A DNA stretch of 61,105 bases from Betaproteobacteria bacterium (GTDB lineage Bacteria; Pseudomonadota; Gammaproteobacteria; Burkholderiales; Rhodocyclaceae). Positions 51,130 through 59,848 of the stretch are shown piece after piece. The stretch lies in contig WQZF01000006.1 of assembly GCA_009780885.1 (NCBI GenBank), forward strand, positions 1 through 61,105. The letters are read 5' to 3'. A program made the position numbers and the translations under genes. The notes beneath the pieces are model-generated. The model was not told the origin of the DNA, searched no databases, and was given only the letters and a program-made list of their open reading frames with translations. Within the stretch, counting starts at the first letter, position 1; the number at the start of each line of letters is the position of its first letter.

Positions 51130-52632
51130 TCAGGATTCCGGGCTCAGCAGGGAGACGCCGAGCAAGGCGCGACGCTTGAGCCAGGGGCTGGGGCGGTAGC
51201 GCGGATCACCATAGAAATCGACCAGGCCGTCGAGGACGGCAAGCACCTGCCTGGCGCCGAGCGCATCGCCCCAGGCCATCGGGCCCTTCGGATAACCGAG
51301 CGCCAGGGTTACGGCGCGATCAATATCGGCAGGCGAGGCAATGCCTTGCTGGGCCATGTCGCAGGCGATGTTGACGATCATGGACAGAACGCGCTGCACG
51401 ACGAAACCGGGGCTGTCGTTGATCGGCGTGACCGCAAGACCGGCCGATTCGAGCATGTGTTGCGCCGTATCGCGCGCCGCGCGGCTCAGCGGATTGCTCA
51501 TCAGGGCCAGGCGCGGGCTCCCCAGGGTCCAGGGGTCGATGCCGAGTGTGCGGGCCGGGTCGAGGCTGGCGGCCACGGCCGCCGTGCTGAGATCCTGCCC
51601 TACCGGAAACAGGAGGCACAGGGCGTCCTGGCTCGGGGTCTTTCCGTCTTCGACCGAAAGACCGGCCCCGGCAAGCTTGCCGGCCAGCCGGGAGGCTTCG
51701 GGCGAGGCGGCCATCCAGATCGGACGGGGCGATCCTGCCTCCGGACGCGGGGGCGATGGCACTTGCTTCTGTCCATCGACGTAGGTGTAGAAACCGCGCC
51801 CGCTCTTGCGGCCGAGCAGGCCGCCAGCAAGGCGCTGGCGCAGGAGCGGCCAGGGGCGGTAGCGAGGCTCCTCGTAATAGAGCTTGTAGATGCTTTCCAT
51901 GACCGGCAGCGAGACGTCCAGGCCGGTCAGGTCGAGCAATTCACAAGGGCCCATCCTGAAACCCATGCTCTCGCGCAGGAGGGTATCGAGACCGGCGAAA
52001 TCGGCAATGCCCTCGCCCAGGATGCGCAAGGATTCGGTCAGGTAGCCGCGCCCTGCGTGATTGACGATGAAGCCGGGAGTGTCCTGCGCCCGTACCGGAA
52101 CATGGCCCATCCGTGCGGCAAGTGCGCAGAGGGTTTCGCCGACATGGGCCTCGGTGAGCAGTCCGTCGATGACTTCGACGATCTTCATCAAGGGCACCGG
52201 GCTGAAGAAATGGAATCCGCCGACCCGGCCGGGAAGACGGCAGGCGGCGGCAATCGCGGTGATCGACAGGGACGAGGTGTTGGAGACGAGAAGGCAATGC
52301 TCGTCGACGACGGATTCGAGCGCGCGGAAGAGGTTCTGCTTGGTATCGAGATTCTCGACAATGGCTTCGACGACGAGCTCGCAGGCCGACAGTTGGGCAA
52401 TCTCTTCTGCGATTCCGATCCGGGCGCAGGCGGCAGAGCAATCCTCCGCGCCCAGCTTGCCCTTGTCGCGCAGGGTTTGCAGGGTTTGCCGCAAGGCGGC
52501 TTGCGCCTCGCCTGCCGCTTCGCGGCGCGTATCGTGGAGCAGCACCTGGAGGCCGCCCTGGGCGGCGATCTGGGCGATGCCGCGTCCCATCAGGCCGGCG
52601 CCGACGATGCCGATCGTTCTGATTTCCCGCAT
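51130..52632 (-). CDS. Two-domain 3-hydroxyacyl-CoA dehydrogenase, PaaH type
   Basis: 500 residues: Rossmann domain (IGIVGAGLMGRGIAQIAAQGG), catalytic region (VGGFHFFSPVPLMKIVEV, TPGFIVNH), then two C-terminal 3HCDH domains, the second with SPGFVVQRVLSMIVNIA. This long form is PaaH/PaaC-like. It likely oxidises 3-hydroxypimeloyl-CoA with NAD. Only 2 bp separate it from the upstream hydratase stop. Confidence 0.9.
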   Translation of the reverse strand: MREIRTIGIVGAGLMGRGIAQIAAQGGLQVLLHDTRREAAGEAQAALRQTLQTLRDKGKLGAEDCSAACARIGIAEEIAQLSACELVVEAIVENLDTKQNLFRALESVVDEHCLLVSNTSSLSITAIAAACRLPGRVGGFHFFSPVPLMKIVEVIDGLLTEAHVGETLCALAARMGHVPVRAQDTPGFIVNHAGRGYLTESLRILGEGIADFAGLDTLLRESMGFRMGPCELLDLTGLDVSLPVMESIYKLYYEEPRYRPWPLLRQRLAGGLLGRKSGRGFYTYVDGQKQVPSPPRPEAGSPRPIWMAASPEASRLAGKLAGAGLSVEDGKTPSQDALCLLFPVGQDLSTAAVAASLDPARTLGIDPWTLGSPRLALMSNPLSRAARDTAQHMLESAGLAVTPINDSPGFVVQRVLSMIVNIACDMAQQGIASPADIDRAVTLALGYPKGPMAWGDALGARQVLAVLDGLVDFYGDPRYRPSPWLKRRALLGVSLLSPES

Positions 52633-52634
52633 GT

Positions 52635-53405
52635 TCAGATTCCCTTGAATTCCGGTGGGCGTTTTTCGATGAAGGCGCGCATGCCTTCTTTCTGGTCGGC
52701 GCTGGCAAAGAGGATCTGGAAAGCCTTGCGCTCAAGCATCAGTGCGGCTTCCAGCGGGATGTCCTGTCCAGCGAGGACGACTTCCTTGACCTGCGCGATC
52801 GCCAGCGGCGGCAAGGCCGCGATTTCGCGGGCCAGGGCCATGGCCCGTTCGAGAACCTGGTCATCGCCGACGACTTCGCTGACCAGTCCCATCCCGAAGG
52901 CTTCAGCCGCGCCGATGGGTTGTCCGGTCAGCAGCATCTTCATGGCCTTGAATTTGCCGACGGCGCGGGTGAGCCGTTGGGTGCCGCCCGCGCCGGGGAT
53001 GATCCCGAGTTTGATTTCGGGTTGTCCGAAGCGCGCCGATTCTCCGGCAATGATCAGGTCCGCGTTCATGGCCAGTTCGCAACCGCCGCCCAGCGCAAGG
53101 CCGTTGACGGCGGCAATGATGGGCTTGCCGCAGGCGGTAATGGCTTGCCAGAGGCGGTGTGTCGCCCGCAGCATGATGTCGATGGCACTGGCTTCGGCCA
53201 TCGCCTTGATGTCGGCGCCGGCCGCAAAGACCCGGGAACCGCCCGTGAGAATGATGCAACGCACCTCCTTGTCCTCCGAGAGCTGCCCGAAAAAATCCGC
53301 CAGACGCGCGCGAACCGCATCGTTCAAGGCATTGCGCGCCTCTTCCCGGTTGATCCGGATCAGCGCAATCCCCGCCTCCGGCGTGCTCAGCAGAACTTCA
53401 TTCAT
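52635..53405 (-). CDS. Enoyl-CoA hydratase, PaaF-like
   Basis: 256 residues of the crotonase fold: oxyanion-hole segments FAAGADIKAMAEA and GLALGGGCELAMNADLI, and the catalytic Glu region IKLGIIPGAGGTQRL. Probably hydrates 2,3-dehydropimeloyl-CoA in the beta-oxidation part of the pathway. About 20 bp after badK. Confidence 0.88.
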   Translation of the reverse strand: MNEVLLSTPEAGIALIRINREEARNALNDAVRARLADFFGQLSEDKEVRCIILTGGSRVFAAGADIKAMAEASAIDIMLRATHRLWQAITACGKPIIAAVNGLALGGGCELAMNADLIIAGESARFGQPEIKLGIIPGAGGTQRLTRAVGKFKAMKMLLTGQPIGAAEAFGMGLVSEVVGDDQVLERAMALAREIAALPPLAIAQVKEVVLAGQDIPLEAALMLERKAFQILFASADQKEGMRAFIEKRPPEFKGI

Positions 53406-53424
53406 CTTCTTGCCTCAGTGATGG

Positions 53425-54198
53425 TCAACAGTGGGTGAAAACAGGTTTTCGCTTTTCGGCGAAAGCTGCCATGCCTTCCTTGCGGTCGGCGAGAGCGAAA
53501 GCCGAGTGCAAGGTTCGGCGCTCGAACAGAAGCCCTTCGTTGAGCGGGGATTCAAAGGCGCGGTTGATCGATTCCTTGAGCATCATCAGCACCGGGAGCG
53601 AATAAGCTGCGATCGTGCTGGCGGTGGACATGGATTCGTCGAGCAAGCGGTCAGGCGGGAAGACGCGCGCGACAAGGCCGCTTCGCTCGGCTTCGGCGGC
53701 ATCCATCATACGCCCGGTCAGACATAGCTCCATCGCCTTGCTCTTGCCGATGGCGCGCGGCAGGCGTTGTGTGCCCCCTGCGCCGGGAATGACGCCGATC
53801 CTGATTTCCGGCAGGGCAAAGCGGGCGGTCTCTGAGGCATAGACGATATCGCACATCATCGCCAGTTCGCAACCGCCGCCCAGCGCGAGGCCGGATACGG
53901 CGGCGATTACTGGCTTGCGAAAGCTCTTCAGGCGCTCCCAGTTGCGAGTGATGAAATTGGAACGGTAGGCTTCCACGAAATCCATGTCGCGCATCGCGGC
54001 GATGTCGGCGCCAGCGGCGAAAGCCTTGTCCGAGCCGGTGATTACCACGCAGCCGATGTTTTCGTCGGCTTCGCAGGCATCAAGCGCGGAACCGAGGGCT
54101 TCCATCAACTCGTCGTTGAGTGCATTGAAAACCTCCGGTCGATTCAGGCGGAGCAGAGCAACCTTGCCTTGCGTTTCAAAGAGTACGGTTTCGCTCAT
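53425..54198 (-). CDS. badK: Cyclohex-1-ene-1-carboxyl-CoA hydratase (BadK-like)
   Basis: 257 residues, crotonase fold with FAAGADIAAMRD, GLALGGGCELAMMCDIVYA and EIRIGVIPGAGGTQRLPR. The segment SNFITRNWERLKSFRKPVIA matches my memory of BadK of Rhodopseudomonas palustris. It should add water to cyclohexene-carboxyl-CoA, giving 2-hydroxycyclohexanecarboxyl-CoA for BadH. Context with aliA, badH and badI supports this over a generic hydratase. Confidence 0.85.
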   Translation of the reverse strand: MSETVLFETQGKVALLRLNRPEVFNALNDELMEALGSALDACEADENIGCVVITGSDKAFAAGADIAAMRDMDFVEAYRSNFITRNWERLKSFRKPVIAAVSGLALGGGCELAMMCDIVYASETARFALPEIRIGVIPGAGGTQRLPRAIGKSKAMELCLTGRMMDAAEAERSGLVARVFPPDRLLDESMSTASTIAAYSLPVLMMLKESINRAFESPLNEGLLFERRTLHSAFALADRKEGMAAFAEKRKPVFTHC

Positions 54199-54209
54199 CG
54201 TTTTTCCTG

Positions 54210-55838
54210 CTATGCGCTGTCGGCAAAGGCCTTGGCCATATCGCGCAATTTGAATTTCTGCAACTTGCCGCTTGGCGTCTGGGGCATCTGCTCAAGGACT
54301 TCGAGGCGCTCTGGAAAATATTGCTTGGTCAGTTGCAGGCCATTCAGGTATTCAGTCATGTCCTCGAAGCTGAAGCTCTGGTCCTGCTTGAGCGCAACAA
54401 AGGCGCAGACGCGTTCGCCGAAACGTTTGTCGGGGAAACCGACGACGGCGACCGAAGCGATGGACGGGTGTTTGTAGAGGAGGTTTTCGATTTCGACGAC
54501 CGGAATATTTTCGCCGCCACGGATGACCACATCCTTGGTGCGACCATTGATCCGGATATAGCCTTCAGTGTCGATGTAGGCCAAATCTCCTGTATTGAAC
54601 CAGCCGTCCGCATCGGTATTGTTCATGTCCGGACGCTTGAGATAGCCCACGAACTGCGAAGCGCCGCGCACGAACAGATCCCCTGTGTAGCCCGGCGGGA
54701 GGGAATTGCCCATCGGATCGCATACCTTGACCTCTATGCCGGGCAAGGGGCGCCCATCCGAACAGCCGGATTTCTCCATTGCGCGCTCCGGTTCGGTGAC
54801 GGTCACTGCCCCGTTTTCAGTCATTCCCCAGGCCGAACAAACGGTGAGATTCATCAGCTTCCTGGCGCGTTCGATCAATATCGGCGGGATCGGAGCGCCA
54901 GCGCAGTTGAAGCGCGTGAAAGTCGGCGCGGTCGCCTCCCCGTTCTCGACGGCGTTGCACATGTCGGCGACGAAAGTCGCCGAAGACATGCTGAAGCTTA
55001 CGCGTTCGGCACGTATGATGGACAGAGCCCTCCGGGGTTCCCAAATATCCTGGAGGACTGTCGTCGCGTTGAGGACGACGGGCAGGATCGCAAGATAGCC
55101 ATAGCCGGTCAGGTGAGCCATTGGCGACGCGCCGAGGATGACTTCCGAACCGCCGAGCCCCATCCGGTCCTTGTAGGCGTGGAGGTTGGAGAACAAGGTG
55201 TTCGAAGTGTGCATCACTCCCTTGGGTTCGCCGGTGGTGCCCGAGGTATACATCAGGAGTGCTACGTCGTCGGGGGCGATCGGCGTTGCCGCGAGCAAGG
55301 GCGTATCGTCCGAGAGCAGCAGGTTTTCAAAGCTGTCCGGCCCATCTCCATCGACGACGACCAGTTGCTTGAGATGCGGCAGATTGGGGAGCATGCCGCG
55401 CGCCATGCCTTCGTAGTCGAAATTGCGATAGCGTTTCGGAACGACGAAGACCTTGGATTCGCCAAAGTTGAGCATGAAATTGAGTTCGTGCTGGCGGAAA
55501 ATCGGCATGACCGGGTTGGAGACGGCGCCGATGCGTGCGCAAGCGAGGGCCAGGGAAACGAATTCCCACCAGTTCGGCAATTGATAGGTGACAACATCGC
55601 TGTTGCCGACACCGATCCGGATCAGGCCACGGGCGATGCGGTCAACGCGATTGTGCAATTCGCGATAACTGAGGCGCAGCGGTTCGGTGCTGCCGTCCCG
55701 GTAGGCGACGACCGCCGTCTTTTCCGGGCAATCGCGCAGGGCGCGCTGGAAATGGTCAAGAATGGTTTCGTCGCGCCAATGGCCATTGGCTTTCATCTCG
55801 GCGAGGCGTGGAGCAAGGAGTACAGGATCAAAATTCAT
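54210..55838 (-). CDS. aliA: Cyclohexanecarboxylate-CoA ligase (AliA-like)
   Basis: 542 residues of the ANL adenylating superfamily: P-loop YTSGTTGEPKG (about 195), SAWGMTE, GWFNTGD, RINGRTKDVVIRGGENI and the C-terminal Lys in TPSGKLQKFK. It would activate cyclohexanecarboxylate with ATP and CoA. It heads the minus-strand operon and is divergent from aliB across a 426-bp gap. Substrate is inferred from context; other alicyclic acids are possible. Confidence 0.87.
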   Translation of the reverse strand: MNFDPVLLAPRLAEMKANGHWRDETILDHFQRALRDCPEKTAVVAYRDGSTEPLRLSYRELHNRVDRIARGLIRIGVGNSDVVTYQLPNWWEFVSLALACARIGAVSNPVMPIFRQHELNFMLNFGESKVFVVPKRYRNFDYEGMARGMLPNLPHLKQLVVVDGDGPDSFENLLLSDDTPLLAATPIAPDDVALLMYTSGTTGEPKGVMHTSNTLFSNLHAYKDRMGLGGSEVILGASPMAHLTGYGYLAILPVVLNATTVLQDIWEPRRALSIIRAERVSFSMSSATFVADMCNAVENGEATAPTFTRFNCAGAPIPPILIERARKLMNLTVCSAWGMTENGAVTVTEPERAMEKSGCSDGRPLPGIEVKVCDPMGNSLPPGYTGDLFVRGASQFVGYLKRPDMNNTDADGWFNTGDLAYIDTEGYIRINGRTKDVVIRGGENIPVVEIENLLYKHPSIASVAVVGFPDKRFGERVCAFVALKQDQSFSFEDMTEYLNGLQLTKQYFPERLEVLEQMPQTPSGKLQKFKLRDMAKAFADSA

Positions 55839-56264
55839 GGCGCGGGATCTCCTTATTTCGCTGCCGGGTTGAGTTTCGGGCAGGACAGAGGCAAGGAAAA
55901 CAGGATCTTGCCGAACCGCCTGCGCGTCGTTTGAGTGTGGACTATTGCCACGCGGGTTTTGGAATTCTTGTGCATCTGTCTGTCTCCAGAGGGTGGTTGT
56001 TCAGCGGGGGTCTTCCACTGTGGGATCAACCTTATAATCAGTCTCCATATAAGTCAACATCTTCACCTAAATCTATGAAATATGGCGCCAGCGTGTTGTG
56101 CACTGCACAAATTATTGGCGCGTAACATATTGAAAACAAACAATATAAATCTACGCACCTAAAATGGGCGAAGAATTTGAAGTTCTTATGTAAGTAAAAG
56201 TATTGACAGAGATAGAGAGGCTGCTCCAGAATGGATTCCACGCCCACCGTATTGGAGGAATGAC
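55839..56264. promoter_or_regulatory. Divergent aliA/aliB control region
   Basis: 426 bp without a convincing gene. A minus-strand promoter candidate toward aliA is TTGACT (56057-56052) with an AT-rich -10 near 56030-56036; toward aliB TTGACA (56203) with CAGAAT 18 bp later. Dyads include TTGTGCACTGCACAA (56096-56110) and ATATTG-8-CAATAT (56127-56146). A TTGTGCA half site lies at 55968. The region is AT-rich against its flanks. Confidence 0.5.
56096..56110. promoter_or_regulatory. Candidate BadR-type operator palindrome
   Basis: TTGTGCA C TGCACAA is a perfect 7+1+7 dyad between the two promoter candidates, the usual size for a MarR-family operator. Assignment to the local MarR protein is inference. 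Confidence 0.45.
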
Positions 56265-57413
56265 ATGGAATTTGCTCTCAGTCCCGAACAGGAAGCCCTG
56301 GTCGATACCGCCTCACGTTTTGCCCGAAATCGCCTGGCGCCGGGATACAAGGCGCGTGAGAAGGCGGAGTGCGTCGAGCGGGAATTGATTCGTGAAATGG
56401 GTGAAATGGGTCTTCTGGGAGCAGAGCTGCCCGATGTGCATGGCGGATTGGGCCTGGATTGCGTGACCAGCGGCCTCCTGCTGGAACAGATCGCCTACGG
56501 CGACTTCAATGTGTCGTATATCAATCTGCTGGCCTCCCTGTGCGGGCAGATCGTTGCTGCCCACGGGCGTTCTTCCATGGCGCGGGAATGGTTGCAAAAC
56601 GTCATCGCAGGCCGCAACACCATTGCTATTGCACTGACCGAGCCGAGCACAGGTTCCGATGCTGCACGGCTCAGGCTCAAGGCCGTGCGCGATGGCAGCG
56701 ATTTCATCCTGAGCGGTGAAAAGACCTCGATATCGATGGCAACCCAGGCGGATGTGGCGGTGGTTTTCGCGCGCACTGGCCTGGAATCCGATCGGGCGCG
56801 CGGAATTTCGGCATTTCTTGTCCCGATGGACTTGCCGGGTATCACTCGGACGACCTTCGACGACATCGGCACCCGCCCGGTTGGACGCGGTTCGATTTTC
56901 TTCGACAGCGTACGTATCCCGGGAGAGATGATGCTGGGCGATGAGGGGCAGGGGTTTATCCAGGTCATGCAGGGATTCGACTACAGCCGTGCGCTGATCG
57001 GCTTGCAATGTATGGGTGTCGCCCGCGCCTCGCTGGATGAAACCTGGCGTTACATCCAGGAGCGGGAAGCCTTTGGCAAACCGATCAGTGAATTTCAAGG
57101 GGTGACTTTCCCGTTGGCGGAGGCCGAGACGATGTACGAGGCTTGCCGCGCCCTGTGCCTGAAGACACTATGGCTCAAGAGCAGCGGATTACCGCATACC
57201 GCCGAGGCGGCGATGTGCAAGTGGTGGGGGCCGAAACTGGCGAGCGACATCATCCACCAGTGTTTGCTGACGCATGGCCACGGGGGTTATGGGGGCGACT
57301 ACCATTTCGGACAGCGTTATCGTGATGTCATGGGGCTCCAGATCGGCGATGGCACGGCCAACATCATGAAAATGATCATCGGTCGCGAAAAGCTCGCCGC
57401 GCACCATATCTAG
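56265..57413 (+). CDS. aliB: Cyclohexanecarboxyl-CoA dehydrogenase (AliB-like)
   Basis: 382 residues, acyl-CoA dehydrogenase fold: ALTEPSTGSDAARL flavin contact, QCMGVARASLDETWRYIQER and QFxG-like EFQGVTFPLAE. Where most family members have the catalytic Glu in EGT near the C-terminus, this one reads GDGTANIMKM, i.e. Asp. It would form cyclohex-1-ene-carboxyl-CoA. Good GGAGG site. It stands alone on the plus strand and its stop abuts the badR stop. Confidence 0.87.
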   Translation: MEFALSPEQEALVDTASRFARNRLAPGYKAREKAECVERELIREMGEMGLLGAELPDVHGGLGLDCVTSGLLLEQIAYGDFNVSYINLLASLCGQIVAAHGRSSMAREWLQNVIAGRNTIAIALTEPSTGSDAARLRLKAVRDGSDFILSGEKTSISMATQADVAVVFARTGLESDRARGISAFLVPMDLPGITRTTFDDIGTRPVGRGSIFFDSVRIPGEMMLGDEGQGFIQVMQGFDYSRALIGLQCMGVARASLDETWRYIQEREAFGKPISEFQGVTFPLAEAETMYEACRALCLKTLWLKSSGLPHTAEAAMCKWWGPKLASDIIHQCLLTHGHGGYGGDYHFGQRYRDVMGLQIGDGTANIMKMIIGREKLAAHHI

Positions 57414-57884
57414 TCAGAGCTTGGACATGTTGCGTTGCAGGAGTCTGATGTAATGGATGAACGACAGTTGGTCATCGAACGAGAAGCCTTTCAGGGCTTT
57501 TCCGTAGAAACCATGGATCGGATCCTGCAAGGCAACCCACAATTTCTCGCCGGTCTTGGTGAGGCGAATGTTGCGCGAGCGCCGGTCCTCGGCCCCGGTA
57601 TGTTTTTCGATGATGCCGTGGCGTTCCAGACGCGTCAGTACACCGGTCAGGTTCTGGCGGCTGACCAGCAGGAAGCGCGACAGGTCGTTGACACTCATTC
57701 CGTCGGCGGCCTGCGGCCTTGAGAGCGCTCCCATGACCGACCATTGCTGGGTGGTGACTCCGAATTGCTCAAGGGCTTGCGTCCCTTTGGTATGCAGCGT
57801 ATTCGTCGCCTGGAACAGGCGGAAGAACAGACGGTTGGCGATTTCTATCGAGGCAAGACTTTTTTCGGCACTCAGGTCTTTCAT
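57414..57884 (-). CDS. badR: MarR-family regulator (BadR-like)
   Basis: 156 residues with a MarR winged helix: VTTQQWSVMGAL, LSRFLLVSRQNLTGVLTRLE (recognition helix) and EDRRSRNIRLTKTG wing. In R. palustris BadR is a MarR-type repressor of cyclohexanecarboxylate genes that responds to a pathway CoA intermediate; location here suggests the same job. Tail to tail with aliB (TAG followed at once by the complement of the badR stop). Confidence 0.8.
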   Translation of the reverse strand: MKDLSAEKSLASIEIANRLFFRLFQATNTLHTKGTQALEQFGVTTQQWSVMGALSRPQAADGMSVNDLSRFLLVSRQNLTGVLTRLERHGIIEKHTGAEDRRSRNIRLTKTGEKLWVALQDPIHGFYGKALKGFSFDDQLSFIHYIRLLQRNMSKL

Positions 57885-57919
57885 TGGAAGTTTTCCCGGT
57901 TGGATGCGGTGCCATATTG

Positions 57920-58184
57920 GAATGCAAAAGTGGGATCGCTGGCAATGCCTTCCCAGGATTTATGATTTTGAAAGCGGGATCATGAACGGTGTTGATGGCG
58001 GCCTGTCGAGCAAAAATTCGTTATTGATGGCGGGGTCAGTGAGGCAATAGCATAACGGGCGCTGAAGACGCCTGGAATTGTGGCGAGGAAGCCCCAAGCT
58101 TCGGGTTGGGGGGATTCAAGAGGTGATGTTTGAACGCAAAAGCGGGATAGCCGGCAATGGCTTCCAGAGTTTCATGACTTTCAA
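57920..58184. repeat. Two degenerate 53-bp direct copies between badR and badH
   Basis: 57920-57972 and 58132-58184 align without gaps at 41 of 53 positions (GAA.GCAAAAG.GGGAT, then GGCAATG). The second copy ends where the badH ribosome binding site begins. The 314-bp gap (57885-58198) otherwise shows a short CCCCAA/TTGGGG hairpin near 58095 and no gene. Confidence 0.6.
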
Positions 58185-58198
58185 TGAGGAGCAAGGAT

Positions 58199-58966
58199 AT
58201 GAAGGGCATCAAGGACAAGGTGGTTATCGTAACCGGCGGTGCTGGCGGCATTGGAGCGGCCATTTGCCGCCGCTTTGCCGAAGAGGGCGTCAAGGTTGCA
58301 GTGTTTGACCTCAATGGCGATACCGCTGAGGCGGTGGCGAGCGAAATTCGCCGGCAGGGCGGCAAGGCGACGGCCTTCCCCATGGACCTGACTTCCCAGG
58401 AATCCGTTACCTCCGCCGTGGCTGCGGTCGAACAGCAACTCGGGCCGATCGACATTCTGGTTAACAACGCCGGTTGGGACAAGGCGGCGCCTTTCCTGAA
58501 AACCGACAAGGCGTTGTGGGACAGGATCGTTGCAGTCAACCTCTACGGCGCGCTTTACATGCATCACGCGGTATTGCCGGCCATGGCAGCGCGCGGCGCC
58601 GGCCGGGTCATCAACATCGCGTCCGACGCTGCGCGCGTAGGCTCGTCCGGTGAAGCCGTTTACGCCTTCTGCAAGGGAGGGCTGGTTTCATTTTCCAAAA
58701 CCATCGCCCGTGAATTGGCGCGCAAGCAGATCAGCGTCAATGTCGTCTGTCCGGGGCCCACGGATACTGCGTTGTTCCGCGATTTCGCAGGCGAGGGCGA
58801 GCAAGGGGAAAAACTCAAGGGCGCCCTGACCAAGGCAATTCCCTTTGGCAGGCTTGGCCAGCCGGAAGACCTGCCGGGTATCGTGGCCTTCCTCGCCAGC
58901 GACGAAGCTGCCTTTATCACCGGCCAGATCATCAGCGTTTCCGGTGGTCTGACGATGGCCGGCTAA
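58199..58966 (+). CDS. badH: 2-hydroxycyclohexanecarboxyl-CoA dehydrogenase (BadH)
   Basis: 255 residues from ATG 58199, chosen for GAGGAG at good spacing. Short-chain dehydrogenase with VTGGAGGIGAAICRRFAEEG (NAD binding), NNAG, and the YxxxK pair in YAFCKGG. Oxidises the BadK product to 2-ketocyclohexanecarboxyl-CoA. First of a plus-strand run badH-badI-acd-gcdH. Confidence 0.88.
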   Translation: MKGIKDKVVIVTGGAGGIGAAICRRFAEEGVKVAVFDLNGDTAEAVASEIRRQGGKATAFPMDLTSQESVTSAVAAVEQQLGPIDILVNNAGWDKAAPFLKTDKALWDRIVAVNLYGALYMHHAVLPAMAARGAGRVINIASDAARVGSSGEAVYAFCKGGLVSFSKTIARELARKQISVNVVCPGPTDTALFRDFAGEGEQGEKLKGALTKAIPFGRLGQPEDLPGIVAFLASDEAAFITGQIISVSGGLTMAG

Positions 58967-58994
58967 CTTTTTCAAATCACGACAAGGAATCAAA

Positions 58995-59777
58995 ATGGAA
59001 TATCAGGACATTCTCTACACCAAGGCCGATGGCATCGCCACGATCACCATCAACCGGCCCAAGCAATTCAACGCCTTCCGGGCCCAAACCTGCGAGGAAA
59101 TGATTGATGCCTTCAAGGATGCCGATTGCGACAAGTCGATCGGTGTCGTCGTTCTGACCGGTGCGGGGGAAAAAGCCTTCTGTACCGGCGGCGATCAGGG
59201 CACCCACGAAGGCGGATACGGTGGCCGTGGCGTCATCGGCCTGCCGATCGAGGAAGTGCAGAGCGCCATTCGCGACATATCCAAGCCGGTGATTGCCCGC
59301 GTCAATGGCTATGCCATCGGCGGCGGCAACGTGCTGGTCACCATCTGCGATCTGGCTATCGCTTCCGAAAATGCACAACTCGGCCAGGCCGGCCCGCGCG
59401 TCGGTTCAGTCGACCCCGGTTTTGGCACGGCGCTGCTTGCGCGCGTCGTCGGCGAGAAAAAGGCTCGCGAAATCTGGTATCTGTGCCGTCGCTACACGGC
59501 CCAGGAAGCCTTGCAGATGGGCCTGGTCAACGCCGTCGTGCCACAGGATCAGCTCGATGCCGAGGTGAAAAAATGGTGCGACGAAATCGTCGAGAAGAGC
59601 CCAACGGCCATTGCGCTGGCCAAGAAATCGTTCAATGTCGATACCGAGATGATCCGTGGCATGGGCGGCCTGGCGATGCACGCCCTGAAGCTTTACTACG
59701 AAACTCCCGAATCGGCTGAAGGCGGCAATGCTTTCCGGGAGAAACGCAAGCCGGAATTCCGGAAGCACGCCCGCTAG
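58995..59777 (+). CDS. badI: 2-ketocyclohexanecarboxyl-CoA hydrolase (BadI)
   Basis: 260 residues, crotonase fold close to naphthoate synthase (MenB): FCTGGDQGTHEGGYGGRGV, YAIGGGNVLVTICDLAIAS, QAGPRVGSVDPGFGTALLAR and WYLCRRYTAQEALQMGLVN. BadI opens the ring by adding water, giving pimeloyl-CoA. The match to the R. palustris protein is strong by eye and length. Confidence 0.93.
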   Translation: MEYQDILYTKADGIATITINRPKQFNAFRAQTCEEMIDAFKDADCDKSIGVVVLTGAGEKAFCTGGDQGTHEGGYGGRGVIGLPIEEVQSAIRDISKPVIARVNGYAIGGGNVLVTICDLAIASENAQLGQAGPRVGSVDPGFGTALLARVVGEKKAREIWYLCRRYTAQEALQMGLVNAVVPQDQLDAEVKKWCDEIVEKSPTAIALAKKSFNVDTEMIRGMGGLAMHALKLYYETPESAEGGNAFREKRKPEFRKHAR

Positions 59778-59848
59778 GGGCTGCGACGGCGGGCCTGCCC
59801 GAGACGGGCCCGGCCCGCCAACGATGACGACAAGAAACGGAGATACGG

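Noticed and set aside
51037-53421. 794-codon plus-strand frame over the beta-oxidation genes
   Set aside because: Shadow of the dehydrogenase and hydratase genes; no recognisable domain.
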